In this document: positions 32,986-43,678 of the stretch, in pieces | Position numbering within the stretch: the stretch's first letter is position 1 | Layout of the letters: every line of letters begins with the position of its first letter | Assembly: GCF_001484605.1 (NCBI RefSeq) | Contig: NZ_CP013747.1 | Coordinates: forward strand, 124,001-188,000 | Origin: Pseudarthrobacter sulfonivorans | GTDB taxonomy: Bacteria; Actinomycetota; Actinomycetes; Actinomycetales; Micrococcaceae | Length of the DNA stretch: 64,000 bases | Reading direction: 5' to 3' | Notes under the pieces: generated by a model | What the model saw: the letters and a program-made list of their open reading frames with translations, nothing else | Told to the model about the DNA's origin: nothing | The model's database searches: none | Translations under genes and position numbers: made by a program

Positions 32986-33648
32986 ATGGATCTGGAGCGT
33001 GTACAGCGCGCGGGAGTTTCCCTGTTCGCTACGAACGGATTCGCCGCCACCGGAATCCGCGAACTGGGAGGCGCCGCAGGAATCAACTCCGCAACCCTCT
33101 ACCACTACGTCGGCAGTAAGGAAGACCTTCTGGTCAGCATTATGCGCGCCTGTCTGCAGGAGCTCATCGACGCCGGGGCAGCAGCTCTCCGGGCAAGTTC
33201 CGAACCAGTCGTCCAGCTCGCCGGGCTGGTGTCCTCCCATGTGGGCATCACCGCGATCAACCAGCTCACCGCCAGGGTTGCGGAATATGAAATGCGCGCC
33301 CTGTCTGCGGCCAACCGGCCCACACTTCAGGGAATGCGCGATGAATACGAAGCCCTCTTCGCCCAGGTCCTGGAACGTGGCCAGCGCGTCGGAAGCTTCC
33401 ACACAGATGACCTCGCGATGGCCCGTCTGGCCATCGTGGAAATGGGCACAGGCGTGGCCCACTGGTACCGGCCGGGCGGACGTCTGGAGCTGCACACCAT
33501 CCAGCGATTTTTCGTAGGGGCAGCCTGCAAAATGCTGGCCGTCGACCCCGCGGCGCTGGACGGCGTCGATTACGTGCTGCCCCCCAAGCTGCTCCCCAGC
33601 GAACCACACAACGCCTTCACTGCCACAGCCGAGAGCAGTCTGGTCTAA
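32986..33648 (+). CDS. TetR-family regulator, paralogue 2
   Basis: A 220-residue repressor starting MDLERVQRAGVSLFATNGFA; the ATG at 32986 aligns with the start of paralogue 1, so the longer frame through the operator was rejected. The helix-turn-helix TGIRELGGAAGINSATLYHY has one change relative to paralogue 1, so both probably recognise the same DNA. Ligand-domain differences are scattered. It precedes the acyl-CoA carboxylase operon by 52 bases and is its probable regulator. Confidence 0.9.
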   Translation: MDLERVQRAGVSLFATNGFAATGIRELGGAAGINSATLYHYVGSKEDLLVSIMRACLQELIDAGAAALRASSEPVVQLAGLVSSHVGITAINQLTARVAEYEMRALSAANRPTLQGMRDEYEALFAQVLERGQRVGSFHTDDLAMARLAIVEMGTGVAHWYRPGGRLELHTIQRFFVGAACKMLAVDPAALDGVDYVLPPKLLPSEPHNAFTATAESSLV

Positions 33649-33700
33649 CAACTTAGTGCTGATCCACGGATCTGCCCACCCGATACTGGAATGAGGACAC

Positions 33701-35311
<1,611 letters not shown>

Positions 35312-35346
35312 CCGCCATGACCACACCAGCTCAAGGAAGCACTTCC

Positions 35347-37437
35347 ATGACCACCAGAACCTTCGACACCGTGTTGGTCGCCAACCGCGGTGAAATCGCC
35401 TGCCGCGTCATCCGGACCCTGCGCCGCCTCGGAATCACGTCCGTCGCTGTGTACTCGGACGCCGACGCCGACGCCCGCCACGTACAGGAGGCGGACGTTG
35501 CCGTCCGGATCGGCCCCGCCCAGGCGGCAGAAAGCTACCTGAAGATCGAGGCCATCATCCAGGCCTGCAACGACACCGGCGCCCAGGCCGTGCACCCCGG
35601 CTACGGCTTCCTCAGCGAGAACGTCGACTTTGCCCGCGCCCTGGAGGCAGCAGGCATCACCTTCATCGGCCCGGACGTGCAGTCCATCAACATGATGGGA
35701 GACAAGATCCGGTCCAAGAACCACGTAATCGCGCACGGCGTTCCCGTGGTCCCGGGAATCGCCGAACCAGGACTGAGCAATGAGCAACTGGTCGACGCCG
35801 CGGACGGCGTCGGCTTCCCGCTGCTCATCAAACCCTCCGCAGGCGGCGGCGGCAAGGGCATGCACGTAGTGGAACGGGCCGAGGACCTGCCAGCCACCCT
35901 GGAAACAGCCCGGCGCGTGGCCAAGAGCTCCTTCGGAGACGACACACTCTTCCTGGAACGCCTGGTCCGCTCCCCCCGGCACATCGAGGTCCAGGTCCTC
36001 GCCGACCGCCACGGCAACACCATCCACCTGGGCGAACGTGAATGTTCCCTGCAACGCCGGCACCAGAAGGTCATCGAAGAGGCCCCCGCACCGCTGCTGC
36101 AGAGCCTGCCGAACGGCGCCGAGATCCGGGCACGGATCGGTGCGGCGGCCGTTGACGCGGCCCGTTCCGTGAACTACGTGGGCGCCGGCACCGTGGAGTT
36201 CCTGGTCTCCGACGAGGCCCCCGACGAGTTCTTCTTCATGGAAATGAACACCCGTCTCCAGGTGGAGCATCCCGTCACCGAAGAGGTCGTCCGCGTCAAC
36301 GGCGAACGGCTGGACCTGGTCGAATGGCAGGTCCGCGTCGCAGCCGGTGAGGTCCTCACCGTCGCGCAGTCCGACGTCGTACTCGAAGGACACGCGATCG
36401 AAGCGCGCGTCTACGCCGAAGACCCTTCCCACGGTTTCATGCCGTCGATCGGCCGGCTGCTCGAGATCCGTGAACCCTCCGGTCCCGGCGTCAGAGTGGA
36501 CAGCTCCCTGGTTGAGGGTCTGGAGGTCTCGCCGCACTATGACCCTATGATCGCCAAGGTCATCGTCTGGAACGCAGACCGCGGACAGGCCCTGGGCACC
36601 CTGGACCGGGCCCTTGCCGATACAGTCCTGCTGGGTGTGAAAACCAACGTCGAGTACCTGCGGCTGCTCATCGCCGACGAGGACGTCGCCGCGGGGCGGC
36701 TCGATACGACCCTGATCGACCGCAAAATCGCCGGCATGCCGTTCCGGACTTTCAGCAGCGAAGACCTTGCCCTCGCCGCCCACGCATTGACCGGCAGCCA
36801 GCCGGATGCTCCCGGACCCTGGGGCGCCGGGGACGGCTGGCGGGTGGGCCGTCATGCGACGTCGTCGATCCAGCTGGAAGTCGACGGCCAGACACACACC
36901 GTCACCGCCAGCCGCGACACGGAGGGGCAGACATTCGGCATCGACGGGGAATTGTTCCGCGTCAAGTCCCTGGCCGACGGTTCAGCCTCCGTGAACGGCG
37001 CCCGAAGGCGGGTCGCTACCGCCACCTCCGCCGACGGCACCGCGTGGCTGGGCATCGATGGCTGGGGCGGGTCCGCACGGCAGCTCAGCCGCCAGGAACA
37101 GCTCCAGCGCGGGCTCGCCTCCCTGAAACGCGACGCCGGCACAGCCTCCCCCGAAGTCCGTTCACCCATGCCGGGCACCGTCATCGCGGTGGAAGTCGCC
37201 GATCTCGACCTCGTGGAGGAAGGGCAACCGCTGCTCTCCATCGAGGCGATGAAGATGGAGCACCAACTCAACGCACCCATCTCCGGAATCGTACGGCTAA
37301 GCCTGAAAGTGGGAGACCTGGTCAAAGCCGCGCAGATCGTGGCAACCGTGGAACCGCTCTCCCTGGACACCACGGACGCAAACCCTCACGACACCGTCGA
37401 AGCAGCCGCACAAGAACTCGAAGAAGCGAAGGGATAA
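35347..37437 (+). CDS. Acyl-CoA carboxylase alpha subunit (biotin carboxylase + BCCP)
   Basis: A 696-residue protein. ATG at 35347 (MTTRTFDTVLVANRGEIACR) was chosen over ATG 35317 because AAGGAA lies before it and the fold begins here. Biotin carboxylase domain: residues about 5-450 with the ATP loop PSAGGGGKGMHVV, ERECSLQRRHQKVIEE and EMNTRLQVEHPVTE. A linker domain and then the biotinyl domain follow, with the target lysine in SIEAMKMEHQLNAPI. It needs biotin from the bio operon 13 kb upstream. Partner of the beta subunit before it. Confidence 0.94.
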   Translation: MTTRTFDTVLVANRGEIACRVIRTLRRLGITSVAVYSDADADARHVQEADVAVRIGPAQAAESYLKIEAIIQACNDTGAQAVHPGYGFLSENVDFARALEAAGITFIGPDVQSINMMGDKIRSKNHVIAHGVPVVPGIAEPGLSNEQLVDAADGVGFPLLIKPSAGGGGKGMHVVERAEDLPATLETARRVAKSSFGDDTLFLERLVRSPRHIEVQVLADRHGNTIHLGERECSLQRRHQKVIEEAPAPLLQSLPNGAEIRARIGAAAVDAARSVNYVGAGTVEFLVSDEAPDEFFFMEMNTRLQVEHPVTEEVVRVNGERLDLVEWQVRVAAGEVLTVAQSDVVLEGHAIEARVYAEDPSHGFMPSIGRLLEIREPSGPGVRVDSSLVEGLEVSPHYDPMIAKVIVWNADRGQALGTLDRALADTVLLGVKTNVEYLRLLIADEDVAAGRLDTTLIDRKIAGMPFRTFSSEDLALAAHALTGSQPDAPGPWGAGDGWRVGRHATSSIQLEVDGQTHTVTASRDTEGQTFGIDGELFRVKSLADGSASVNGARRRVATATSADGTAWLGIDGWGGSARQLSRQEQLQRGLASLKRDAGTASPEVRSPMPGTVIAVEVADLDLVEEGQPLLSIEAMKMEHQLNAPISGIVRLSLKVGDLVKAAQIVATVEPLSLDTTDANPHDTVEAAAQELEEAKG

Positions 37438-37441
37438 TCCA

Positions 37442-37954
37442 ATGGACACCACTGAGATCAAACGCATTCAACAGCGCGGACTCTACCTTGATGAGCTGGA
37501 GGAGGGCGCGGTCTACGCCCACCGGCCAGGGCGCACCCTCACGGAAACGGACAACGTCCTCTTCACCTCGCTGACCATGAACAACCAAGGCCTGCACCTC
37601 GATGCCGCATGGAGCGCCACCCAGCCCTTCGGCCAGAGACTCATGAACTCCCTCTTCACCCTGGGCACCATGATCGGCCAGTCCGTTCCCCAGATGACCG
37701 AGGGCACCATCATCGGCCAGCTCGGCCTGACGGACGTCCGCTTCCCACACCCAATGTTCCACGGCGACACCCTCTACACCGAAACAGAGGTGACCGAGGT
37801 CCGGCTGTCAGCATCCCGCCCGGGACAAGGAGTAGTGGGCATGAAGCACACCGGACGGAACCAGGATGGCGTCGTCGTAGCCGAAGCAACGCGCTCGTGC
37901 CTGATGTGGACCCGCGATGCCCACGAGGCCCTCATGCCCGCGGAAAAGGAGTAG
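37442..37954 (+). CDS. MaoC-family hydratase of the leucine/itaconate cluster
   Basis: A 170-residue hot-dog hydratase starting MDTTEIKRIQQRGLYLDELE. GRTLTETDNVLFTSLTMNNQ followed by GLHLDA replaces the usual D-N-P-H motif, as in mesaconyl-CoA-hydratase-like proteins. In M. tuberculosis the homologous gene sits between the carboxylase and citE, where it is thought to hydrate a methylglutaconyl- or mesaconyl-type CoA. Four bases after the alpha-subunit stop and two before the CitE-like gene. Confidence 0.88.
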   Translation: MDTTEIKRIQQRGLYLDELEEGAVYAHRPGRTLTETDNVLFTSLTMNNQGLHLDAAWSATQPFGQRLMNSLFTLGTMIGQSVPQMTEGTIIGQLGLTDVRFPHPMFHGDTLYTETEVTEVRLSASRPGQGVVGMKHTGRNQDGVVVAEATRSCLMWTRDAHEALMPAEKE

Positions 37955-37956
37955 CC

Positions 37957-38817
37957 GTGACAGATTTCGAAATGGGTCCGGCGCTCCTCTTCTGCCCTGC
38001 AAGTCGTCCAGACCGCTACGGCAAGGCGATGGACCGGGCCGACGCCGTCGTTCTGGACCTCGAGGACGCAGTGGCTCCCCAGGACCGAGAAGAGGCGCGG
38101 CAGTCCCTCATAGCGAACCCTATGGATCCGGACCGGACCGTCGTCAGGATCAACCCTGCGGGTAGCGACGACTTCGCGCAGGACCTACGAGCCTTGCAGC
38201 AGACGCGGTACAGGTACGTCATGCTCGCCAAGACCGAAGAACCGGAGTCACTGGCCCAACTGGCGGACTACTCCATAGTGGCCCTGTGCGAAACGGCCAA
38301 AGGCATCATCAACGCGCCGGCCATCGCGGCCGCCCCCAACGTGGTGGCCCTCATGTGGGGCGCTGAAGATATGCTCGCGTCACTCGGGGGCACGTCCAGC
38401 CGCAGGCCCGACGGACAGTACCGTGACGTCGCTTTGCACGCCCGTTCACACGTGCTGCTCGCCGCAGGAGCGGCCGGAAAGGCCGCCCTGGACTCCGTCT
38501 ACGTGGACATAGCTGACTTGGCTGGGCTCAAGGAGGAATGCGACGACGCCATCGCTTCCGGCTTCACCGCGAAAGCATCCATCCACCCCAGCCAGATGCC
38601 CGTCATCCGGGCAGCATACGCACCCACCCAGACGGAGGTTGCCCAGGCACAGAAGATCCTCGCCGCCGCACAACTGTCCGCCGGGGTGTTCACCTTTGAA
38701 GGACGCATGGTGGACGAGCCCCTCCTGCGCCATGCCCGCAAAACACTCTCACGAGCCGGGCTCCCGCCCCTCCAAGATCAGATGCTGATTCCACCCATAG
38801 AACCGACGCTGGTATGA
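37957..38817 (+). CDS. CitE-like hydroxyacyl-CoA lyase (HpcH/HpaI family)
   Basis: A 286-residue TIM-barrel lyase; the GTG start has AAAGGAG six bases upstream. Family motifs are ALLFCPASRPDRYGKAM, VVLDLEDAV, VALCETAKGI with the metal Glu, and LMWGAEDM with the second acidic ligand. The mycobacterial counterpart Rv2498c is reported as a lyase for (R)-HMG-CoA and citramalyl-CoA in leucine and itaconate dissimilation; the same order accD-accA-maoC-citE here supports the same function. A stand-alone citrate lyase role is unlikely, as no citD or citF is present. Confidence 0.88.
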   Translation: MTDFEMGPALLFCPASRPDRYGKAMDRADAVVLDLEDAVAPQDREEARQSLIANPMDPDRTVVRINPAGSDDFAQDLRALQQTRYRYVMLAKTEEPESLAQLADYSIVALCETAKGIINAPAIAAAPNVVALMWGAEDMLASLGGTSSRRPDGQYRDVALHARSHVLLAAGAAGKAALDSVYVDIADLAGLKEECDDAIASGFTAKASIHPSQMPVIRAAYAPTQTEVAQAQKILAAAQLSAGVFTFEGRMVDEPLLRHARKTLSRAGLPPLQDQMLIPPIEPTLV

Positions 38818-38869
38818 GGACCGCCAACCCCCGCAATCGCCGCTCACCACAGCCCAAAGGAGCCAAGTC

Positions 38870-40057
38870 ATGAGTTTGAAAGAACAGTTCAGCAAGGATG
38901 TCCTACTCACCGGCTGGGGCCACAGCCGCTTCGGCAAACTGACCGACGAGACACTCGAATCCCTGATCGTCCAAGTGGCCAGCGAAGCCATCAGCAACGC
39001 CGGCATCGAGCCCGGCCAGATCGACGAGATCTACCTGGGCCAGTTCAACTCCGGCATGATGCCCTTGGCGTTCCCGTCCTCCCTGGCACTGCAGGTCTCA
39101 CCGGACCTGGCCAACGTTGCCGCCACCAGGGTGGAAAATGCCTGTGCCTCCGGCTCGGCCGCCTTCCAGCAAGGCACCAAGTCCCTGCTGGCAGGCACCG
39201 CCAAGACCGTCCTGGTGATCGGTGCGGAGAAGATGACCCATGCCGGGGCAGACGTGGTGGGTGCCGCCCTGCTCGGCGCTGACTACGACATGGCCGGCCA
39301 GACCTCCACCACCGGATTCACGGGCCTGTTCGCCGACGTTGCCAAGCATTACGAGAAGCGCTACGGATCGGTGTCAGATGTGCTCGGCACTATCTCGGCG
39401 AAGAACCACCGCAACGGCGTGGACAACCCCTACGCCCAGCTCCGCAAGGACCTCGGCGAGGAGTTCTGCCGCACCGTGTCGGATAAGAACCCGATGGTGG
39501 CCGATCCGCTGCGCCGCACCGACTGCTCCCCAGTGTCCGATGGCGCCGCCGCGGTTGTACTGTCCACTTCCGCGTCCTCGTCGGCGGCTACGCTGCCCGT
39601 TCAGCTCGCCGGTTTTGGCCACGCGAACGACTTCTTCCCGGCCGAGCGGCGGGATCCCACGGCTTTCGCGGCCACGCGCACGTCCTGGCAGCGCGCCTTG
39701 GCGATGGCCGGCGTCGGGCTTGAAGACCTGGACTTCGCTGAGGTCCACGACTGCTTCACCATCGCCGAGCTGCTGATGTACGAGGCCATGGGACTCACCG
39801 AACCCGGCCAAGGCGCCCGCGCCGTCACCGAAGGCTGGGTCTTCAAGGACGGCAAATTCCCCGTCAACGTCTCCGGCGGGCTCAAGGCCAAAGGCCACCC
39901 CGTCGGCGCCACCGGCGTATCCCAGCACGTCATCGCCGCCATGCAGCTCACCGGCACCGCCGGTGACATGCAGCTGGGCCGCGCCCGGCGTGCGGCGGTG
40001 CAGAACATGGGCGGTGTAGGCATCGCCAACTACGTCAGCGTCCTCGAAGCCGTGTGA
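38870..40057 (+). CDS. Thiolase, SCP-x/lipid-transfer-like
   Basis: A 395-residue thiolase-fold protein with AAAGGAG before the ATG. The nucleophile is in RVENACASGSAA. His is in KAKGHPVGATGVSQ and another Cys in EVHDCFTIAEL. The C-terminal CxGxG of FadA-type thiolases is absent (AVQNMGGVGIANY), which places it in the SCP2/non-decarboxylating thiolase-like group. It may cleave the beta-ketoacyl-CoA product of the operon. It follows citE by 52 bases and is probably cotranscribed. Confidence 0.88.
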   Translation: MSLKEQFSKDVLLTGWGHSRFGKLTDETLESLIVQVASEAISNAGIEPGQIDEIYLGQFNSGMMPLAFPSSLALQVSPDLANVAATRVENACASGSAAFQQGTKSLLAGTAKTVLVIGAEKMTHAGADVVGAALLGADYDMAGQTSTTGFTGLFADVAKHYEKRYGSVSDVLGTISAKNHRNGVDNPYAQLRKDLGEEFCRTVSDKNPMVADPLRRTDCSPVSDGAAAVVLSTSASSSAATLPVQLAGFGHANDFFPAERRDPTAFAATRTSWQRALAMAGVGLEDLDFAEVHDCFTIAELLMYEAMGLTEPGQGARAVTEGWVFKDGKFPVNVSGGLKAKGHPVGATGVSQHVIAAMQLTGTAGDMQLGRARRAAVQNMGGVGIANYVSVLEAV

Positions 40058-40224
40058 GTCGAGACGACCGGAAGATGGGCGGCAACCCCCGGGAAGAGAA
40101 GATCTCCTCCAGGCCCGATTGTCGACGATTGGGCGCACTTCCGTAGGCGTTCTGCAGAGTAAATGTCGAACAACGTGCCGGGGAATCTCCCGCCAAGCTG
40201 TTCGCCAACCATAGGAATGACCAC

Positions 40225-40512
40225 ATGCCCACCTACCGTCACGACAACTGGGATCAGCTCATCGGCGCCCTCATCGAGGTTCGGAAAAACCAGAAAGTCC
40301 TCCGGACAGGGCGTGTGGACGATGCCATGTCAGACTCATCGTGCCTTTGGCTCGCCGCCGACGCAAACAACAATAGGGCCCTGTTCGAAGCAGCAGAAGG
40401 ATACGAGGCTTGGGTAGAGCCCCTTCAGCTCGAAGGCAGACTCTTCAACCGCATGCCCGCTCCGGCGCTCCACCCCGAGACGCAGGTTCAGATCGTCTGC
40501 AGGCCCGAGTGA
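40225..40512 (+). CDS. Hypothetical protein, 95 residues
   Basis: Starts MPTYRHDNWDQLIGALIEVR; about 15 bases upstream is a weak GGAATGA-type ribosome site. The mixed, non-repetitive composition and normal codon use suggest a real gene, but I recognise no domain. Features are a K-x-L-R-x-G-R-V-D motif around residue 24 and a C-terminal PALHPETQVQIVCRPE. Its neighbour 40620-41069 is in the same direction. Confidence 0.55.
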   Translation: MPTYRHDNWDQLIGALIEVRKNQKVLRTGRVDDAMSDSSCLWLAADANNNRALFEAAEGYEAWVEPLQLEGRLFNRMPAPALHPETQVQIVCRPE

Positions 40513-40619
40513 GGCTACATCACCCGACGGGCCTCGACGGGCCAAGCCTTCCCGTTCCCGGCACAAGTCCCCGTGGCGGATACCAAAATAGGGGTGATGC
40601 AGCCCAGTCGGAAGAATCC

Positions 40620-41069
40620 TTGCATCCAACCAGGGGCAATGTCGAAAAGGCCCTGCAATGGCACCGCCAAGCACTTTCCCAGGCCGTCGCGTCCATCAGA
40701 GCCATCTTGGTACGCCGGAACGAGCAAATCGCTGACGCGCTCTGGGATCGTGTTCCCCTCCGTGCCGTCTCGGCCGCCTCGTCCGCCTCCATGGCCGAGG
40801 TGCGCGCCATCGGTCTGAGCTTCGAGGATATGCATCCCCAAGGAGTGCCTCATGACGCGCATGTTGCTGCGATCACTTCCACGACCGACCGGCTTCAACG
40901 CGCCGAAGCCGAAAGAGAAAGGCTTTTAAGCCAGCGGGATCGGGTCATCATCACTGCATACAGCCTCCGGATTTGTGATTACTACGAAATTTCGGCTCTC
41001 ACAGGCGTGCCCGCACGGGAAATCAGGAGAATGACTCGCAACACGGCGTGTCCAATATTGCATAAGTAA
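40620..41069 (+). CDS. Hypothetical protein with C-terminal HTH-like segment
   Basis: The frame is open from 40410, but no ATG or GTG lies in a suitable place after the previous gene; TTG at 40620 gives 149 residues and is the best guess. The sequence contains an alanine-rich helical region (AVASIRAILVRRNEQIADAL) and a coiled-coil-like stretch (RLQRAEAERERLLSQRDRVI), then YEISALTGVPAREIRRMTR, which looks like a helix-turn-helix. The shape resembles small accessory DNA-binding proteins. No function can be assigned. Confidence 0.45.
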   Translation: MHPTRGNVEKALQWHRQALSQAVASIRAILVRRNEQIADALWDRVPLRAVSAASSASMAEVRAIGLSFEDMHPQGVPHDAHVAAITSTTDRLQRAEAERERLLSQRDRVIITAYSLRICDYYEISALTGVPAREIRRMTRNTACPILHK

Positions 41070-41225
41070 AGAAATTTGGCAGTTCGAACCCAGTCGGCTC
41101 TGCTTCCAAGCAACTCGCACCGTCCCAAAGGGAGATGACGACCTGGCAGCGCAGGCCATAGGCCCCAATCCTTGACGCCGCACAAGTGGCGGCAACTGCA
41201 CCGCGTGATCGGGCGCCACCTTTGG

Positions 41226-41405
41226 CTACGCTGCTTGCCAGGTGGTCGTCTTTGAAATTGTTTCGGTGACGACGTTGATGTAGTTGTTGAGGGCGTCCCG
41301 GTTGCGGGTGAGGCAGTCGATGCGCTGATTCATCCGATCACGCTGTTCTTCGAGAACGGCCAGCAGTTCCAGTGTGGCGCCCGGTTCGATGGTGGCGGTA
41401 TGGTC
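41226..41405 (-). pseudogene. Probable MerR-type regulator C-terminal relic
   Basis: On the minus strand one frame gives HTATIEPGATLELLAVLEEQ then RDRMNQRIDCLTRNRDALNN and ends YINVVTETISKTTTWQAA before TAG. The heptad-like dimerisation helix with LEEQRDRM and a D-H-T-A-x-I lead resembles MerR-family C-termini. Upstream pieces in other frames (LDATLGIVADPAV; NVLNEVVQLFDRALAGYG) fit a longer, frameshifted gene. No N-terminal MerR helix-turn-helix was found. Confidence 0.35.
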
Positions 41406-42145
41406 GCACCGCCGGGTCGGCGACGATGCCCAGAGTCGCGTCCAACAGCACCTGCCTGTCCTCCCCGGCTCTGCCCCGCTCAGCCAGCGCGTCCCATCTT
41501 GTGCCGCGGCTTGCTCTCCCGGGGGAAACGGGTGGGAGTAGCTCCATATCCTGCAAGCGCACGGTCGAACAACTGCACCACCTCGTTCAGCACGTTAGTC
41601 GCCGACTGCGCCAACAGCGTGGTCGGCTGGCACCAGGCACAGCAGGATGCCTCTCGATAGTTGCCGACCGCGTCGAATGTTCTTAGCGAAGGCCCGTGCA
41701 ACAGCGTCCTGACCCGAAGTGTCGGCTCACACCCGCGAACTCCCATCGGGGTCGCAGCGCAGACGACTTCGAACGTTCCGTGCAGACGATTTCTGAAAAT
41801 AACAACGGGCCCTGCCCGCTTGTAGCAAATACGACCGATTTCCGCTCCGCTGCCGCAGGCCGCTTACCAACGCCGCCGAGGCCGCACTGTCCGCCCTCGT
41901 CATCGGCATCAGCTTAAGCGCCGAACGAACCTGCGAAATAGCCGCCAAACGAAGTTAACGGTCACAGGTGGACCCAGAATTTGCCCTTCCGTGCCATCGC
42001 CGAACATGCCGCAAATCTGAAAAGTCTTTACTTATGGACACCAAATCCTGTACAAATAGAAGATAACGACATGAGACGTTCATCTCATCCATCTTTTGGA
42101 CACCTTCGTCCGCGGAGTGTTCCTCACGCTTGCAAGGGAGCAACC
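41406..42145. other. Decayed segment and leader of the membrane-protein operon
   Basis: 41406-41750 holds fragments that may belong to the MerR-like relic. 41750-42145 has no recognisable gene. AAGGGAG at 42134-42140 is the ribosome site of the next gene (GTG 42146). No clear operator dyad was found by eye. Confidence 0.4.
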
Positions 42146-42880
42146 GTGGCTATTGCAGCTGTCGATCCCAGTTCCACAGATATAACACCCCTCATCCAGC
42201 ACCCGGTCCTTTGGGCCTGCGCTGCCGGCGTCTTCGCGGTGATCATCCTCCAGTCGGTCATCTATTTCAGGGCCATCCGCAAAGCAGCGCCGGCCGTCGG
42301 CCTGAGCCCTGCGCAGGTGACCGGTTCGGTCCGCTCCGGAGCAGTGGCGGCCATCGGGCCCTCGCTCGCCGTCGCGCTGATCGCCGTTTCCCTTCTTCCG
42401 TTGTTCGGCACGCCGGCGGTGCTCGCACGGATCGGCCTCGTCGGATCGGCGGCGTTCGATGTCGCCGCCGCAGGCATCTCGGCCGGCACCCAGGGCGCCG
42501 AGCTCGGCGGACCTACATATACCCAGAAGATCTTCGCTCTCGCTTTTGCCGCCATGACCATCGGCGGCCTGGCCTGGATGCTGTCCGCGCTGATCCTCAC
42601 GCCCATCCTGAGCAAGGGTGATGCGAAACTCCGCAAGGTGAATCCGGCGGTGATGGCCATCGTCCCGACGGCGGCACTGTTGGGCGCCTTCTTCACCCTC
42701 GCCTTCACGGAAGTGCTCAAATCTCCCGCGCACCTGGTCACCATGCTGGCGTCAGCGGCCGCGATGGCCGTTTGCCTGATCCTCGCCCACCGGCTGAGGC
42801 TTTCCTGGCTGCGTGAATGGGGACTCGGATTCTCCATTGTCGTGGCCCTAGCAGCCGCCTACTTCATGACCGCAGCCTGA
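42146..42880 (+). CDS. DUF5058-type membrane protein
   Basis: A 244-residue protein of about seven hydrophobic spans. GTG at 42146 (VAIAAVDPSSTDITPLIQHP) was chosen because AAGGGAG precedes it. The conserved-looking loop AAAGISAGTQGAELGGPTYT in the middle and a long GSVRSGAVAAIGPSLAVALI span match my memory of the DUF5058 family, a membrane family of unknown function. It is followed by a second membrane protein and an M20 peptidase, so the two are probably a permease for the substrate of that hydrolase. Confidence 0.65.
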   Translation: MAIAAVDPSSTDITPLIQHPVLWACAAGVFAVIILQSVIYFRAIRKAAPAVGLSPAQVTGSVRSGAVAAIGPSLAVALIAVSLLPLFGTPAVLARIGLVGSAAFDVAAAGISAGTQGAELGGPTYTQKIFALAFAAMTIGGLAWMLSALILTPILSKGDAKLRKVNPAVMAIVPTAALLGAFFTLAFTEVLKSPAHLVTMLASAAAMAVCLILAHRLRLSWLREWGLGFSIVVALAAAYFMTAA

Positions 42881-42903
42881 AGCCCCCGAAAGGAGCAATT
42901 CTG

Positions 42904-43665
42904 ATGTCTACAACAACTTCCGCTGACACAGCCGCAGGACTTTCAGCCTTTGACCGCACCACGTCCATCTGGGGGCCCATCACCCTGGCGCTAGGCCTGC
43001 TCATCTCGCTGGCCGCCGCGCTGTATGCCGCCTTCGGCTCCGGGATGGGCATCACGCCGGTGGAACTGGTCACCGCCGTTGTGGCCGTGCTCGCCACCTT
43101 CGGCGTCATTGCCATCATTGAGCCCATCTCCTACTTCCCCATCCTGGGCCGCTCGGCCATGTACCAGGCGTTCCTGATCGGCAATATCGCCAACAAGCTC
43201 CTCCCCGCCGCCGTAGTTGCCCAGGCAAACCTCGGTGAGCGCCCAGGCACGCGCCGGGCGGAACTCATCGCCGGCAGCGCCATCATCGGTGCCGTGCTGA
43301 TCCACATCACCACCCTGACCATCTTTGTGGGAATCCTGGGTACCTGGCTGGTGGGCATGCTGCCCGCACCGCTCATCGCAACGGCGCGCGGCTACATCCT
43401 GCCCGCCGTCTTCGGTGCCGTGGTCCTGCAGAGTGTGATGGCCATGAGGAGCCGCCGTACCACTATCGTGGCCGTCATCGTCGCCGCCGTCCTCGTCTTC
43501 GTGGTGGTTCCGCTCGTACCGTCTCTGACCTTCTACGCCACGGCGCTGGCCGTCGTCATCACCATCGCCCTGTCCTGGTTTACGCGGTCCAAAACCCCGC
43601 CGTCCGTTGTCGGCACGGCCCCGGCTGAAGCGAGCCCGCCGCACATCTCCGAACCGACCCGCTGA
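42904..43665 (+). CDS. Membrane protein, partner of the DUF5058-type protein
   Basis: A 253-residue protein with six to seven hydrophobic spans and a polar, proline-rich C-tail. AAAGGAG lies just before the ATG. The middle loop (EPISYFPILGRSAMYQAFLI, GNIANKLLPAAVVAQA) is rich in polar residues and could form a substrate path. I recognise no established transporter family. The 23-base gap to the DUF5058-type gene and similar size suggest that the two form one heteromeric complex. Confidence 0.6.
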   Translation: MSTTTSADTAAGLSAFDRTTSIWGPITLALGLLISLAAALYAAFGSGMGITPVELVTAVVAVLATFGVIAIIEPISYFPILGRSAMYQAFLIGNIANKLLPAAVVAQANLGERPGTRRAELIAGSAIIGAVLIHITTLTIFVGILGTWLVGMLPAPLIATARGYILPAVFGAVVLQSVMAMRSRRTTIVAVIVAAVLVFVVVPLVPSLTFYATALAVVITIALSWFTRSKTPPSVVGTAPAEASPPHISEPTR

Positions 43666-43678
43666 AAGGAAACCAAAA